Under the pieces are notes generated by a model. It was given only the letters and a program-made list of their open reading frames with translations, did not search any database and had not been told where the DNA came from. The position numbers and the translations under genes were made by a program. From Mayamaea pseudoterrestris (lineage: Eukaryota; Bacillariophyta; Bacillariophyceae; Sellaphorales; Sellaphoraceae), in NCBI GenBank assembly GCA_027923505.1, contig BROI01000037.1, forward strand, positions 1 through 64,000: a stretch of 64,000 nucleotides of DNA. Direction: 5' to 3'. This document shows, piece by piece, positions 21,586 to 32,208 of this stretch; the first letter of the stretch is position 1, and every line of letters begins with the position of its first letter.

Positions 21586-22234
21586 CTATTTAGCAAGCGG
21601 TTCAATCTCGATAACTGCTTCCACTTCCACTGAAATATCAAGAGGCAGAGTGCTCGTTCCAACTACGAGACAAGAATGGCAAGGAGTCAGTGTCGAAGCA
21701 TCACAGCACAAATGAAATATTAAGCACGCTAACTACAATATACTTACTCGCTGATCTGGCGTGATAACCAACTGGTTTTCCAAACACTTCCATCATGACA
21801 TCACTGCAGCCATCCATCACCTTGTGCTGCTCCTTGAAATCTTCCGTCGACTGAACGATTCCAAACACCTTGACAACTTGCTTGACGCGATCCAAATCTC
21901 CTAGCTGCTCCTTTAAGGTACTGATAATATTTAATCCGGCCCATCGAGCCGCTTCATATCCATGTTCTACAGTCGCATGGGTTGGCCCAATGCGACCAGT
22001 CATGAGACTACCATCGACTTTGACCGGCAAATGGCCGGAAATGTAGAGCGTATTTCCGTCGCCTCCAGCATGACAAACAATGTTGTAGTTGGCCTTTGGT
22101 TGCGGCGGCGATGGAAGAGTAATGTTGAGCTCCTCAAGCTTCTTTTCAATGTGGATCCATCGGCCGCCAGTGCTTCGAGAGCTTGGAGCAGCGGTAGATT
22201 TTTGTAAGGCCCTTAATGAACGTAGGGACATCAT
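21586..22234 (-). CDS. RidA/YjgF-family protein, mitochondrial-type
   Basis: Exons 22234-21748 and 21662-21586 give 187 residues; the 85-nt intron is GTAAGT...GTAG. The N-terminus (MMSLRSLRALQKSTAAPSSRSTGGRW) is Arg/Ser-rich without acids, typical of a mitochondrial presequence. The body matches the YjgF-like subfamily that carries LYISGHLP, GYEAARWAGLNII, GDLDRVKQVVKVFG, VMDGCSDVMMEVFG, HARSAIGTSTLPL and EVEAVIEIE. RidA-type enzymes hydrolyse reactive enamine or imine intermediates made by PLP enzymes; this sub-branch is less well characterised. The HARS Arg is retained. The intron falls between HARSA and IGT. A second, plastid-type copy lies at 49.6 kb and lacks the intron. An upstream in-frame ATG exists at 22324. 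Confidence 0.88.
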
Positions 22235-22751
22235 TGTGAAAGGAAAGCTATTGTTGTGCTTGATTTGGTGGCTTTTATGGCCGAACGAGAGAAACAGAAA
22301 CATCGTCATGCCGCGAAGCTGCATGCGTGACGTTGAACTGGTCTCTGTGCGACATCAAGCTACCGTATGTTTCGCGACCATGGTCATGCCTGTCATTTGC
22401 ACCGGGATCGATGTACTTGTAATACCGGTACGCGGGACGAACATGGGCATCAATGTACACTCGTTTGATGATTTATGAGTCTACTTGTGATTCCGTGATC
22501 GAAGAAATTATCGATCGCTATGTGCGCTTTGCTCTCGGCTAAGCGTAGCATTTACTTTTCAAGCATGCTATCGGTACTATGCAATGAAGATAAACGATGC
22601 TATGAAGCTAAATCTGTTCGTATTAATAGGTTTTATATGCAGGTATCAATAAATGTTGGTTACTATATGCAAAACACTTGACAACTCGACCTTTGCGACA
22701 CTTTGTAAAAGCGCCCGGGAATCAACAAGCTTCTAGTCAAACCAAGTTGAC
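22235..22751. other. intergenic with TACCGGTA site
   Basis: Upstream region of the RidA-like gene and 3' flank of the secreted-module gene. TACCGGTA at 22423-22430. No coding frame supported. Confidence 0.45.
22423..22430. promoter_or_regulatory. TACCGGTA palindrome upstream of RidA-like gene
   Basis: Perfect palindrome about 190 bp upstream of the ATG at 22234. Candidate promoter element by recurrence only. Confidence 0.3.
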
Positions 22752-23896
22752 TTAGGCAGTCTCCTGGTTGCCCGTGTACGTGAAGCGAATGTGCGGGTTA
22801 CGGACCTTGGCAAATGCAGCAACACCAGACTCGCGCAAGCAGTTGGCAAAGGTTGCTTCAAAGGCTTGGTGCTCACCCATGGTCAAGCGCGACATGGCAA
22901 GTGGAGGAACAAACTTGCGGTCATCGTCGGAGCACCATCGGCAGGTGTAGACGGTGTGGAACCAGTTCCAGGTGCGCGCACTGCTAGTGATTTTCTTCAA
23001 ATTGGGAGTAGTTAGCGCATCCTCATCGTCGTCATCTTCGGGTGTATCGATCTGTCGCTCCAAAGTGTAGTCGATAAGGGAGTATGGACTGTCGGCGTGA
23101 ACCATGTTGTAGGTGTCCTTTAAGCAGTTGCCAATGACGACCATGCGGTTCTCATTGAGGGAAGAGTCATCGATGGACTTGAGGACATGACTAATGTCGA
23201 GCTCTCCGCGCATCTCGCCGCGGAAGCTGTCTTCATCGGCCGTCTTGACGTGGCGCAGCTTGTTCGCATCACTGAGACTGTAGGTGAAGTCAATCTGGCA
23301 CTTGGTGACCTCCGCGAAGGATGTGGGATCGGCATTGGCAATGAGCTTGCAGAAGGTAGATTCAAACTGAGAGTGAAGGTCGGGGTACTCGAGCGCTCCG
23401 AGCATGACGGGAGGGAGAATCTTCTTGCTCTTCTTGTCCACTGTAAATGAACAATTACAAGAAATGCGTGAGAGGACATGCAATGCGCAACAAGAACTCG
23501 AAGAGAAGCGCATTATTACTTACTGGGAGTGCAATCCGGACAAGTATACTTGAAGCGAACCCAGCTGTTTGACTCCCAGTAACGTCCAGTTCCAGGAATG
23601 GCACTGTTGCCATCTTCAGGGACCTCGAGTTCCGTGTCGACGAAGGTCCAGTCAATGTAAGGAGCTCCCTCGCCCGTGTGGACGTCATTGTAGGCTTGCT
23701 TGAACGAGTCGCTAATGATCTTGTTGCTCCATTTACCAGGCGTGCTAACATGACTGAGAATGATCGTGGCGGTTCCAAACTCGGCTTCCTTCAAAGCCTC
23801 CGCGTCTTGCTTGGCGTTGCCTCGGATGAGACCAGTGGCTTGGACGGAAGCTACTGCCAAGAGGAAAGTCGCGATGATGGGGGTGGCAAACTTCAT
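22752..23896 (-). CDS. secreted protein with a duplicated CxxC module
   Basis: Exons 23896-23524 and 23440-22752 give 353 residues; the 83-nt intron is GTAAGT...ACAG and joins CPDCTP to MDKKSKK. The start MKFATPIIATFLLAVASVQA is a signal peptide; an open frame extends upstream without better evidence. The mature protein shows two copies of a module of about 165 residues. Each copy has an ILSHV/ISHVL strand, a DxxxxxYNxVHxxxxPYxxIDxT segment, a Trp-rich strand ending in YTCPDC or YTCRWC, and a C-terminal half with FESTFCKLI...CQIDFTYS or FEATFANCL...PHIRFTYT. It is secreted or in the endomembrane system. No known family was recognised; the CxxC pairs may form disulfides or bind metal. The codon use is like that of a well-expressed gene. 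Confidence 0.8.
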
Positions 23897-24324
23897 AGTG
23901 ACGAGTGAGCGGATTGACAGGCGAATGCGATGCCAGTTTCGATTTTGTGAGAGGAAGCTCTCGTTTGCGCATTTACTCCAGTCACACTTGCTCAACGATG
24001 CGACTGCAGGGGCGGCGTATGTGGGAAATGTACCAAGACGTAGAATCTGTACTGGCAACGTCGTAGCAAGTGGGAAGGGTCAATCACGTAGAAACTGTAC
24101 CAGTCGTGCACTTCGTACTATCAAGCAAGTATAAGGTGTTCCCCACTGCTGTATCGGCTACCCTTCAGATAAGCAGCTACCCTTACCACTTGGCGCTAGT
24201 CTAAGACCAAGCCTACATCATACCGCATCGGCACAACGTACAAACTTGGCAGTCATCCACTCGCGCGAATCGTAGTATAACAAAGTTAAAACAGAAGTGT
24301 AAAAGTACTGTAATGACATTCCCA
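23897..24324. other. intergenic, nothing recognised
   Basis: Promoter side of the secreted-module gene and 3' flank of the methionyl-tRNA synthetase gene. No gene seen. Confidence 0.45.
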
Positions 24325-26114
24325 TCATCTTTCAACAAGCTCAGGTACTTCGATCCGCGGAAAAATGGGAGTAGGTTTCGCGATGGGAGTGCCTGGCTTG
24401 ATTCGATACGCATCATCCAAATGAGCAAATGTTCGCTCAGTTAATGGGACAGTGAGAGCATCCAGAATCTTGTTAGCCGAAGTAGGAATCAATGGCTGAT
24501 AAAGAATCGCCGAGTAGCGAAGGACTTCCATGATGACGTATAAAACCGTAGCCATTCGCTCGGGATCTTCCTTTCGCAGCACCCACGGCGCCATGGTGTC
24601 AATGTACTTGTTGGCATCCCATATATGGGTCACTAACGCTTCAACGTACTTTTGAATCGACTGCACGGCAATGGCTGCACCAGTGGTTTCTCTCAACGAT
24701 CGCGTTGATGCCAACAAGGCTTCATCCTCGGGAGTGAGCGCCTGCGGTTCCGGAACACACTTGTCGCAATTCTTAAACACCAGCGTCAAAGTTCGCTGAC
24801 ACAGATTTCCCAGCTCATTCGCCAAGTTGGTGTTGCACTTTTGTATCATGGCAAGGTCTGAGTAATCTCCATCGTTCCCAAAGTTGACTTCGGACATGAG
24901 AAAAAATCTCGTTTGGTCGACTCCGTAACGCTCCACCAAATCCAGAGGGTCAATAACATTTCCAATCGATTTCGAAATCTTTTGACCATCCTTTGTCCAC
25001 CATCCATGCGCAAACAACCGCCTTGGCACCGGCAAGCCTGCCGCCATGAGTATAGCTGGCCAGTAGACTGCGTGAAAGCGAAGAATGTCCTTGCCGACAA
25101 CGTGCAAAACGTTGGGCCAGTACTTGTCGTAGTCGGATCCTTCATTCGTGTCGGGGTAGCTAAGGGCGGAAATGTAGTTGGCGAGTGCATCGATCCAAAC
25201 ATACATGACGTGGTCATCGTCGCCAGGAACTGAAACTCCCCATTTGAACGACGTTCGACTAATGGACAAGTCTCGCAAGCCGCCCTTGACAAAGGACAAG
25301 ACTTCGTTGCGACGACCTTCTGGTGCGATAAAGTCGGGATTTTCATCATAATACTGCAGTAGCTTGTCTTGGTACTCGCTCAAGCGAAAGAAATACGACT
25401 TTTCCTTGGCAACCCACTCCACGTCGGCTCCGGTTGGTGCCTTGCCGTCCACTAGCTCCGATTCCGTGTAAAAGCATTCGTCGCGAATCGAGTACCAGCC
25501 TTCGTAGTTGCCCATGTATATTTGGTCCTTTTGCTTCAAGACGTTCCAAAGATGCTGCGTCACCAAAGAAACACGTGAGTATTTAAAAAGCCCACAATTG
25601 ACATATCATGCATTGTCAATCGTTGGCTCCTGCAACAACATACCTGTACGGCTTTCTTATGATCAGGTTGCGTCGTTCGAATAAACTTGTCATGAGAAAT
25701 ATTCAGCAACTCGAGCAAGTCGGAAAAGTTGACGGAAACTTGATCGACAAAGTCTTGTGGATCGACGCCAGCCTTGGCGGCCGACTGCTCCACCTTTTGT
25801 CCATGTTCATCCGTGCCGGACAGAAAGAACACTTGACGGCCCGAGAGACGCATGTAGCGGGCGAGCACGTCGCATGCTGTTGACGTATAGGCGTGTCCAA
25901 TGTGCGGCTTGTCGTTCACGTAGTAAATAGGAGTGGTGATTTGAATGGGACTCGTGCCGTCGTCAAAGGATGTGGCTGGTGTTCCAATCGTTGTGGAGAA
26001 CAGATGAAATGGTTGGCGAATGGACGTGAGCGCCCTTGTAACGAAACCATGCACAACATTACTTCTGCTTGCTATGGAAAGAGATAGCAGCATGATGCTA
26101 CAAAGTCTCCACAT
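24325..26114 (-). CDS. metG: organellar methionyl-tRNA synthetase, plastid-type presequence
   Basis: Exons 26114-25644 and 25554-24325 give 566 residues; the 89-nt intron (GTATGT...GCAG) joins KKAVQ to HLWNVL. It charges tRNA-Met with methionine for organelle translation. Class I motifs are present: HIGH (71-74) and KISKS (349-353), plus FLSGTDEHGQKVEQ, YEGWYSIRDE, VWIDALANY, HVVGKDILRFHAVYWPA and FAHGWWTKDGQ. The zinc-binding insertion of the larger cytosolic enzymes is absent, as in the short bacterial/organellar type. The N-terminus MWRLCSIMLLSLSIASRSNVVHG is a signal peptide with Phe after the predicted cleavage (VHG/FVTRA), the diatom plastid pattern; dual plastid/mitochondrial targeting is possible. 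The next in-frame upstream start is only a TTG, so ATG 26114 was chosen. Confidence 0.95.
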
Positions 26115-26547
26115 GGATTCGTATTTAGAGCAGGTGCGGTCGTCAATGAACAATAACTGTGTGCTCGAGGCGAGTTGCTGACTGCGTCGGTCAATGGCAA
26201 TTTCTTGTCGCTAAAAACGCAACGAATTGTCTTGAAACTACACGAGTTGATGAGCCTATGCTACAAGATGCGTTCAATACTGAAAGGAAAGATCAAGCCA
26301 CGCAATGTGATCATCCATCATCGTTTCGCGCAGTCAGAGCGAACGTCCGTCAGCCATCATCGAATGTCGCACCAAAACTAAGAGTCGCTTCGGTACTGAA
26401 TGAGTTGATCCCACCGGTACTACGACACGTGTCGCCGATTGGCGTCGAACGACCACCATGGCACCATTGGCGACTTGCGCATTTCGCTCCACGCTGCACC
26501 GCTCGCACGCTCCATACAAACTTGCACTGCGCTCCTTACATTACTGA

Positions 26548-27651
26548 ATGATCCTTGGTTCATCATCCTTGTGGTCTCGCTGCTCTCTGACGACTCGACG
26601 ACGACAATTTTTTTTGCTCCTTTCGCTTCCAACTTTTTGTCGTAGCTTGGCCAGCATGTCATATTCCACGGAACGAACCGTTTCGGCCGATGGAACTACC
26701 ACGATTTCACTCACTCCCATTCCCGAAACCAAGCAATCCGCTCTTGTCGTGTTGGCGCATGGTTTGGGCGACTCGGCGGACGGACTCGAAGATGTCGCCC
26801 AAGTCTTGATCAAGCAACTGCCTTATGCGAAATTCATATTGCCGACGGCACCAACGCAGCCCGTCACGCTGAACGGCGGCATGCGCATGAACAGCTGGTA
26901 CGATATCGTTGGACTGGACGAGCGCTCCAATGAATCGTGTGTGCGCATCGAGGAGTCGCGCCAGAAGGTGACGGAGATTTTGAACCGCGAGCATGAGGAA
27001 AATAAGTTGCCCTACTCGCGCATGGTACTGGCAGGCTTTTCGCAGGGTGGCGCCCTGAGTCTATATACTGGCTTGCAAATGCCAGAAAAGCTGGCTGGTG
27101 TTTGCGTACTGAGTGGGTATTTGCCGCATGCAGCTCAATTTAAAATTACAAGTGGATCGGAAGATGTTCCAGTCTTTCATGGACAGTAAGTTTGTGATGT
27201 ATGCAAGAAGCAAAACAAAGTGAAGAACAAAAGTTTGAGAGTTGTTATGCGAGCTGTCTAATATTGGTTTGCTGATAGACTGCCGACTCATGCATGCCCC
27301 TTTCTCGATCTCACTCACTTTTACAGTGGCACGCAGGATCCGGTCGTTCCGTACCGCATGGCCGAAAAGAGCCAGCAGGCTGTCACGGCCAAGGGGTGCA
27401 AGTCCTATACACTCAAGTCGTATGCGGTGGGTCATTCGATTCATCCCGACGAGCTGAAGGACGCGACGGAGTTTTTACGAAACGTCTTGCCGGACGATGA
27501 TTCGTTTTGCATTCAACTCAAGGATCCGAGCGAAATGAGTATCAAGGAGCTCAAAGCAGCGATTCGCAAGGCAGGCTTGCAGCACAAGGCGGTAGGTTTG
27601 ATGGAGAAGCATGAGTTTGTCAAGCTGGTACAAGAATCTCGCAACAAATGA
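26548..27651 (+). CDS. acyl-protein thioesterase with SAP-like C-terminal tail
   Basis: Exons 26548-27185 and 27327-27651 (141-nt intron, GTAAGT...ACAG) give 320 residues, or 284 if the second ATG (26656) is used. Members of this alpha/beta-hydrolase family remove palmitate from proteins or act on lysophospholipids. Counting from the second ATG, the catalytic triad is Ser129 in GFSQG, Asp181 in GTQDPVVP and His213 in GHSIHP. The oxyanion HGLGDS loop is intact. The first 36 residues from the upstream ATG are Arg/Leu-rich and could be a targeting peptide. After the usual family end, about 45 residues continue as DPSEMSIKELKAAIRKAGL...MEKHEFVKLVQE, which looks like a SAP/ARMET-type helix pair. 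The upstream neighbour on the other strand is the methionyl-tRNA synthetase. Confidence 0.92.
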
Positions 27652-27971
27652 GCGGTATAGTAGCAGCAAAATCGTTGGAACATGCGCTGCCTGCGATGAC
27701 GGTTGTATGGCCGTATTAGAGCTGCAGCGGAACAACAGAGTATGTGGAGTTTAGCTTTTGTAGTTACTGTGCAATTACTTATCATTTAGAGTGTATCTAA
27801 TACTCTATGTAGTCTTGGTAACCCGCAATTGATGTACCTACAATTTACCTTGCCAATTGAACTACAACTCTCACCTACGCACGGTCAAGCTTGACGCAAG
27901 ACATCCAAGTGTATGCAAACCGTGCTGAAAAATTAAAGTGAAACTAATCTTTACTCGTTCATCATTGCAAT
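27652..27971. other. convergent 3' intergenic
   Basis: Lies between the convergent 3' ends of the thioesterase and eL29 genes. No gene or clear structure seen. Confidence 0.45.
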
Positions 27972-28142
27972 TTATTCATCCCCATGCGTCCGCTTGCTTC
28001 CATTATACTTTTTGGCAAACTTTTGGTTGCGTAGAAACTTGGGGTCCATGCCTCGGGTGGATACAAACTTGGACTTTTTCGCCTTTTTGATTCCATTGGC
28101 GTGCGCCTTGCGCGTATTGTTGTGGGCGCAAGTGTTCTTTTG
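27972..28142 (-). CDS. RPL29: 60S ribosomal protein eL29 (main exon)
   Basis: 56 residues plus stop: QKNTCAHNNTRKAHANGIKK...GMDPKFLRNQKFAKKYNG. This matches eL29, whose usual start is MAKSKNHTAHNQ(T/S)RKxHxNGIKKP followed by GVDPKFLRN. It is a small basic protein of the large ribosomal subunit. A clean acceptor (TTTACAG) precedes the first codon shown, so the initiating ATG is on a short upstream exon. Two candidates are seen: ATGGTCAAG at 28471-28463 followed by GT, or ATGGCA at 28362-28357 followed by a GC donor. Neither can be proved from sequence. The C-terminus is shorter than in animals, as in yeast. Confidence 0.88.
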   Translation of the reverse strand, partial: QKNTCAHNNTRKAHANGIKKAKKSKFVSTRGMDPKFLRNQKFAKKYNGSKRTHGDE

Positions 28143-28471
28143 CTGTAAAGTTGTTAACAAGAAAGAGTGAAAGAGTTGGACAAGATGCAGGCAGAGGTGA
28201 GACGGTGCGATGCGGCGACAACATTAAATGAGCACTTTCTCAATAAAAAAGTCATTCCCCATTGCTTCCTCAATCCTCGGCGAGATGTTAAGGTTTGATG
28301 AAGCGTCCTTTGACTCATTCAAGCGTCGATAAATTTATTTCATTAATTATTCTTGCTGCCATGAAGCGGCAAAAACAAGCAAATCGGCCAGCGCGACAAC
28401 GGCTCGATGCACCGTTGAGTTTAGCGTCGAGTCAATCGTCAGACAAATTTATTGCTACGGACCTTGACCAT

Positions 28472-29135
28472 TTTGACAGATTTCTAAGTGCAAAGGAAGG
28501 ATGCTTTGATCGGATCGATGTCGTCGTCAAGCTTGCACATTCGAGTCTGTCGCGCCGCAACGTCGAGTAACGCGGTAGACGGTAATCGCGATCCGTCGCA
28601 TGTGCTGTTGACTCCCATGCGGCCAAAGACGTTTTGGTCGCTCCGCGCGCGCCGGCTCAAATGACCGTTTCCGATGACCAGCCACCACACTCGAATTTCA
28701 GCGACGAAAGGCTTGCATTCTCCGCCCTCCCAAGGAAAGGCCAAGGACTACCACTAGAGCATAATTACAAAGAGGGGTTTTACATTGTTTACTTGAGCAA
28801 GACGATTTCCTTACGCCACCATTAGTTCGACGTTTCAGCGCCGTTTCAGCAGCAGCCCCAGTCTTTCGTTTTGGGAAGACATTGAGCTCGCCAACCACCA
28901 CAACAACTCCAGCAGCCACCAAGACCAAGACGACAACGCAAACGCGAGCAGTACGACAAACAGCAGGCCTCGGTCATTCACAGGAAACGGCAGCGACCAA
29001 TCAAACCATTCATCCGTCTCGCAGCAGCAGCTACAACCACCAGCAACGCAACGGCGACGAACCAGGCGACGAAAGCAACACCAATATTTCATTGCTCATT
29101 GCTGCTCCTGCTTTGACGCTTGCTCACTATTTACA
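28472..29135. other. upstream region of the apyrase gene
   Basis: Several overlapping short frames on both strands. The stretch at 28,880-29,080 is rich in CAA/CAG/ACC words (Thr/Gln/Asn-like) and is more likely untranslated leader than a gene. Nothing is supported. Confidence 0.4.
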
Positions 29136-30440
29136 ATGCAACCGAAACCAACCATTACAAGATCGGAATCCTATGCGTATCCAAGCAATAACCGCAAAAC
29201 CATCATGAGCAAGCTGCAGTACGTTTGCCGACACCACTCGAGCGTCGTGTTGATTGTTTGTTGCATGATCGTCGTTTGCCTCTTTTGCGCCGCGACGCTG
29301 CTGGAAATGGATCAAAACACGAGTGGCGGCAGTCGCTTTTACATGCGCCGGCGATACAGTAGCAACGATAGTAGCGCCATGCTGCATTGGGGCGGCGCCG
29401 TACGCCCCGGCTACTTTTTCGCGTCGGACGCAATCAAGAGCGCCAACGAGTTTCACTTTAGCGCCGTGACGGATCTGGATGAGTTGAGCAAGCTAAAACC
29501 CGAGTCAAGCAAGCCGGAGTTCTATTCCACATTTTTGGGCGGCATTCTCACCAAGACGTCCAAAAACAATCGACCATGGTACACCATGGAGCTGCACGAC
29601 TCTGATACGCGCCAACTAGTGACCAAGCACAACGAGGCTGGTCGCGGCGCCGAGTTTAGCGAATTGGTCATTTTCAACGGCCGCTTGCTGACCTTTGACG
29701 ACCGCACGGGCGACGTGTTTGAAATACTAAACACACCCGACGGCAACGACTCGTTTGTGGTGCCTCGATTCGTCATTACCGAAGGCAACGGCGAAACCGA
29801 CAAGGGCATGAAGTGGGAGTGGGCCACTGTCAAAGATGATGAATTGATCATGGGCAGCATGGGCAAGGAATATACGCATCAGGATGGTACTGTCAAGAAT
29901 CGAAACAACTTGTGGGTTGGCATTTTGAACGCGCGGGGAGAACTGCGACGGGAGGACTGGACGTCAAAGTATCAAGTGGTACGTCAGGCGCTGGGAGCGG
30001 CCTCGCCTGGCTACATGATTATCGAGGCGGCCAATTGGTCGCCAATGCTGCGCAAGTGGGTCTTTTTGCCGCGACGAATATCATCGGAAGCGTACGATGA
30101 AAACAAGGATGAAATGAGAGGTGGTCACCAACTTGTGTTACTGGACGAGGACTTTACCAACCCAAAAGTGATTGATTTGAAAATGACGAGTCTGGATCCG
30201 CTCAAGGGCTTTTCCACCTTTGCGTTTGTGCCAAACTCGGACGACAAGCACGCTCTGGCCATTCGATCCGTTGAGGAGAATTGCGTGGACTTTACCGCAA
30301 GGTGTCAGCAGCGCACGTACTTTCTTGTCATTGACGTGACAACGGGCGAGCAGCTATCCGACGAGCTCACGTACAAGGACAAGGTCAAGTTTGAAGGCGT
30401 CGAATTTGTAAACATGCACGTCAAGCCGCCAAAGCTATAG
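29136..30440 (+). CDS. CANT1: CANT1-type calcium-activated apyrase (nucleoside diphosphatase)
   Basis: 434 residues, single exon. A short cytoplasmic N-terminus is followed by a membrane anchor (SSVVLIVCCMIVVCLFCAATLL, about 35-56), giving the type II topology of CANT1. Family motifs follow in order: GRGAEFSELVIFNGRLLTFDDRTG, VITEGNG, KGMKWEWATVKDDELIMGSMGKEY, VVRQALGAASPGYMIIEAANWS, KWVFLPRR, RGGHQLVLL, GFSTFAFVPNSDD and KFEGVEFV. The family hydrolyses UDP and GDP in the ER/Golgi lumen in a calcium-dependent way, clearing the by-product of glycosyltransfer. The five-bladed propeller length agrees. No odd features. Confidence 0.93.
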   Translation: MQPKPTITRSESYAYPSNNRKTIMSKLQYVCRHHSSVVLIVCCMIVVCLFCAATLLEMDQNTSGGSRFYMRRRYSSNDSSAMLHWGGAVRPGYFFASDAIKSANEFHFSAVTDLDELSKLKPESSKPEFYSTFLGGILTKTSKNNRPWYTMELHDSDTRQLVTKHNEAGRGAEFSELVIFNGRLLTFDDRTGDVFEILNTPDGNDSFVVPRFVITEGNGETDKGMKWEWATVKDDELIMGSMGKEYTHQDGTVKNRNNLWVGILNARGELRREDWTSKYQVVRQALGAASPGYMIIEAANWSPMLRKWVFLPRRISSEAYDENKDEMRGGHQLVLLDEDFTNPKVIDLKMTSLDPLKGFSTFAFVPNSDDKHALAIRSVEENCVDFTARCQQRTYFLVIDVTTGEQLSDELTYKDKVKFEGVEFVNMHVKPPKL

Positions 30441-30867
30441 TGCGAACAATCATATATAGATTGTAAAGCTAGCATTGGTTTTGTGTATGTCTTATAACAC
30501 TCCTATGAGAATAGCATTAGAAAGCAGCAATAGCCATTATGGATATACATCTGACCAGCTGATAGTCTGCCGTCAGGTGAGCCGAATTGCCGCAAGCCAA
30601 CAGACGGCGTAACATAGATTGACGCAGGCGATATGCACATCCAAAACACTCACTGCATCATTAAAAAAGGCTGTAAATTCACCTTTTCTGGTGCGTTCCC
30701 GCTTGATGTAAACAAAGCCATCAGCTAACGTGGAAACAACGTATAACGGAGCGACATATTTTATAACAGTGCGACAATCGGTGACTTGAATCGTCGTCAC
30801 CATGGGATTTTCCTTCACTATCTTTGGCAACGTCTTCATCCCATTGCAGCGTTAAGTAATTATTACT
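30441..30867. other. intergenic, one doubtful 88-codon frame
   Basis: A minus-strand frame (30839-30573) starts with an ATG 28 bp from the divergent LRR gene, but it has no recognisable domain. I leave it uncalled. Confidence 0.4.
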
Positions 30868-32208
30868 ATGCGTGAAATACCGTCCCTTCAAAACCTCTGC
30901 CTCCGTTCCGTCGGTCCCATATCGTGCAGCGCCGAGGCGACCTTTGCAACGTCATCGAGTGGAGATGCCGAAAATGAATCAAGCAAGGCCAGTAGCAAGA
31001 CGCCTTCCTTGGCATCCAGTCTATTGAGAAGCTTCCACACCAACTTGTATGTCAAGCGGACTCCCTGCATTGGAACTGGCAGCGCCCGGCGCGTCAATGG
31101 CAATGAAGTTGACATGTTTCATCCCCTAGGTGCAGTCGTTGAAACGAACGATGCATCTGCCTCCAGCACTACAGCTAGTCAGCAGCAGCAGCAGCAGCTA
31201 CTAGTGTTTGAGCACGGCAATCCAGCAAATGACTGCCTGCAGAGCTTCATTGATTCATTGGTGGAACTGGGACGCATGGACGACCAGCGACTGGGGGTGC
31301 ATTTCTTTGAGGAGTGGAAGCAAAACGTGATATTGGCTGCCACAACAACTAACAATAAAGACGACGACGCTTCGTCTCGCAAACGGCGCAAAATGGAATC
31401 TGCAAATCACACTACTCCACTCGGTGCATTGTCGCTGTACAATTGCAACTTGGCGCAGGAAACCTTTGATTGTATGCGCGACACCAAGATTGGTCCGCAC
31501 TTGGCGACGCTCGACTTGACTGGCATTCGCGGCTTGACCAATGACTTGCTTGATTCGCTGCTGCCAGACTGTCCCAATCTAATGCAATTGGCGTTGAAGA
31601 ATTGTCGGCGCCTGACGAACATTTACAGCGTGGGCAAGCATCAAAAGAAGCTAATGACTCTGGACATTGGTGGAACGTACAATATCAATACGGATCACGT
31701 ACTGGAAATTGTTCCGCAACTACCACAGCTGAAACGATTGCACGCCAGCGGCTTGAACTGGACGGATACAAGCATGGCTGCATTGGTGGAATTGCGGCAA
31801 GGTGACTGGCAGCACTTGAGCTTTTCCTTTAGCTTGACGCTTTCGCAAACGGCCCTTCGACAAACCATACTTCCACTATCAGACACGCTCACCTGTTTGG
31901 CGTTAGCCTTTTGCGATACTCTCGTGGACAATGCCACCATGGGACTGCTCGGTCGCAATCTGCCACTGGTGCGAGCGTTGGATGTGCGCGGCAATCCGGC
32001 GCTCACGACACTGACGGGTTGGTACGACGGACGTGTTTCGGCCGACTTGCCGGCCCAGCCACTGAGCGTGCTTGGTCGCTACAGCGGCCTGTCCGAAACG
32101 AGTGTGGAGGAAACCAAAAAGGTGCATCCCAACGAAACGCTGGATCTAGTAGTTTGTCTAAATGCTGGGGGCATGGGAGCGGCGATATTGGTTGAGAATC
32201 TTGAATGA
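30868..32208 (+). CDS. leucine-rich-repeat protein, AMN1/Rad7-like
   Basis: 446 residues, single exon. The start is MREIPSLQNLCLRSVGPI, then a Ser-rich stretch and a poly-Gln tract (QQQQQQ, about residue 109). From about residue 190 there are cysteine-type LRRs of the AMN1/Rad7/F-box class: LGALSLYNCNL, LATLDLTGIRGLTNDLLDSLLPDCPNL, QLALKNCRRLTNI, LMTLDIGGTYNINTDHV and LALAFCDTLVDNATM. An F-box was not seen. AMN1- and Rad7-like proteins serve as substrate-binding parts of ubiquitin ligases or cell-cycle regulators; a similar role here is inference. A KRRKM stretch near residue 172 could be a nuclear signal. Confidence 0.75.
   Translation: MREIPSLQNLCLRSVGPISCSAEATFATSSSGDAENESSKASSKTPSLASSLLRSFHTNLYVKRTPCIGTGSARRVNGNEVDMFHPLGAVVETNDASASSTTASQQQQQQLLVFEHGNPANDCLQSFIDSLVELGRMDDQRLGVHFFEEWKQNVILAATTTNNKDDDASSRKRRKMESANHTTPLGALSLYNCNLAQETFDCMRDTKIGPHLATLDLTGIRGLTNDLLDSLLPDCPNLMQLALKNCRRLTNIYSVGKHQKKLMTLDIGGTYNINTDHVLEIVPQLPQLKRLHASGLNWTDTSMAALVELRQGDWQHLSFSFSLTLSQTALRQTILPLSDTLTCLALAFCDTLVDNATMGLLGRNLPLVRALDVRGNPALTTLTGWYDGRVSADLPAQPLSVLGRYSGLSETSVEETKKVHPNETLDLVVCLNAGGMGAAILVENLE

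Noticed and set aside
28882-29208. Thr/Gln/Asn-rich 108-codon frame
   Set aside because: Overlaps the start of the CANT1 gene in another frame; more likely leader sequence.
30573-30839. 88-codon minus-strand frame beginning with ATG
   Set aside because: No domain or targeting signal; could be chance in a promoter region.
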